From positions 1 through 22,853 of the forward strand of contig JADZGG010000308.1 of assembly GCA_020854015.1 (NCBI GenBank): 22,853 nucleotides of DNA. Reading direction: 5' to 3'. Numbering within the stretch: the stretch's first letter is position 1; each line of letters opens with the position of its first letter. Shown in pieces: positions 21,772-22,853 of the stretch. A program made the translations under genes and the position numbers. The notes beneath the pieces are model-generated. The model was not told the DNA's origin and did no database searches. It saw only the letters and a program-made list of their open reading frames with translations. This DNA is from Flavobacteriales bacterium. GTDB taxonomy: Bacteria; Bacteroidota; Bacteroidia; Flavobacteriales_F; PHOS-HE28.

Positions 21772-22853
<1,082 letters not shown>

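Overview
The window looks like chromosomal core-genome sequence from a high-GC member of the Bacteroidota, possibly a Flavobacteriales-type bacterium. Supporting signs are two secreted proteins with type IX secretion (T9SS) C-terminal sorting domains, a transketolase split into separate N- and C-terminal subunits, an ECF sigma/periplasmic-sensor operon, a DUF4159 protein, a Gre-family factor of a Bacteroidota-like type, few clear Shine-Dalgarno sites, and repeated copies of a TAnnTTnG element close to start codons that resembles the Bacteroidota -7 promoter box. The genus cannot be settled from sequence reading alone. Coding density is very high and no gene-free stretch exceeds 300 bases. I see no tRNA, rRNA, CRISPR array, transposon or prophage.

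Layout: (1) 1-2668, plus strand: the end of a surface-polysaccharide cluster, with two family-4 glycosyltransferases and an O-antigen ligase/polymerase-like membrane protein. (2) 2590-3948, minus: Na+/H+ antiporter NhaA, overlapping the ligase gene tail to tail by 79 nt. (3) 4077-8967, plus: one tight run of transketolase N-subunit, a secreted von Willebrand A (vWA) protein, transketolase C-subunit, ECF sigma factor, a one-TM candidate anti-sigma protein and a Spy/CpxP-like periplasmic protein. (4) 9030-13264, plus: serine hydrolase, GT-C-like membrane protein, rsmE and a DUF4159 protein. (5) 13276-14016, minus: a TerC-family membrane protein. (6) 14083-14865, plus: a small T9SS cargo protein. 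(7) 14855-18435, minus: hisS, hutH and an alpha/beta hydrolase in one apparent operon, where hisS carries two in-frame stop codons. (8) 18538-20364, minus: a larger T9SS cargo protein. (9) 20546-20989, plus: a J-domain/KTSC protein. (10) 20986-22853, minus: a Gre-family factor, an unlisted 40-residue basic protein with its own promoter-like box and terminator, and the partial translational throttle gene ettA.

The strongest anomaly is hisS. It encodes a full-length histidyl-tRNA synthetase of 458 codons that is intact in every motif except for an internal TGA (codon 331) and an internal TAG (codon 400). Each is one base away from the expected sense codon, and the reading frame resumes perfectly after both. 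Neighbouring genes use TAA, TAG and TGA as ordinary terminators, so recoding is unlikely. Sequence error, recent pseudogenisation with a second hisS elsewhere, or readthrough remain open. Other points of interest are the vWA protein placed between the two transketolase halves, the histidine-themed hisS-hutH pairing, the J-domain/KTSC fusion with a GC-rich leader hairpin, and the 40-residue protein. I found no convincing new multi-gene defence or mobile system here.
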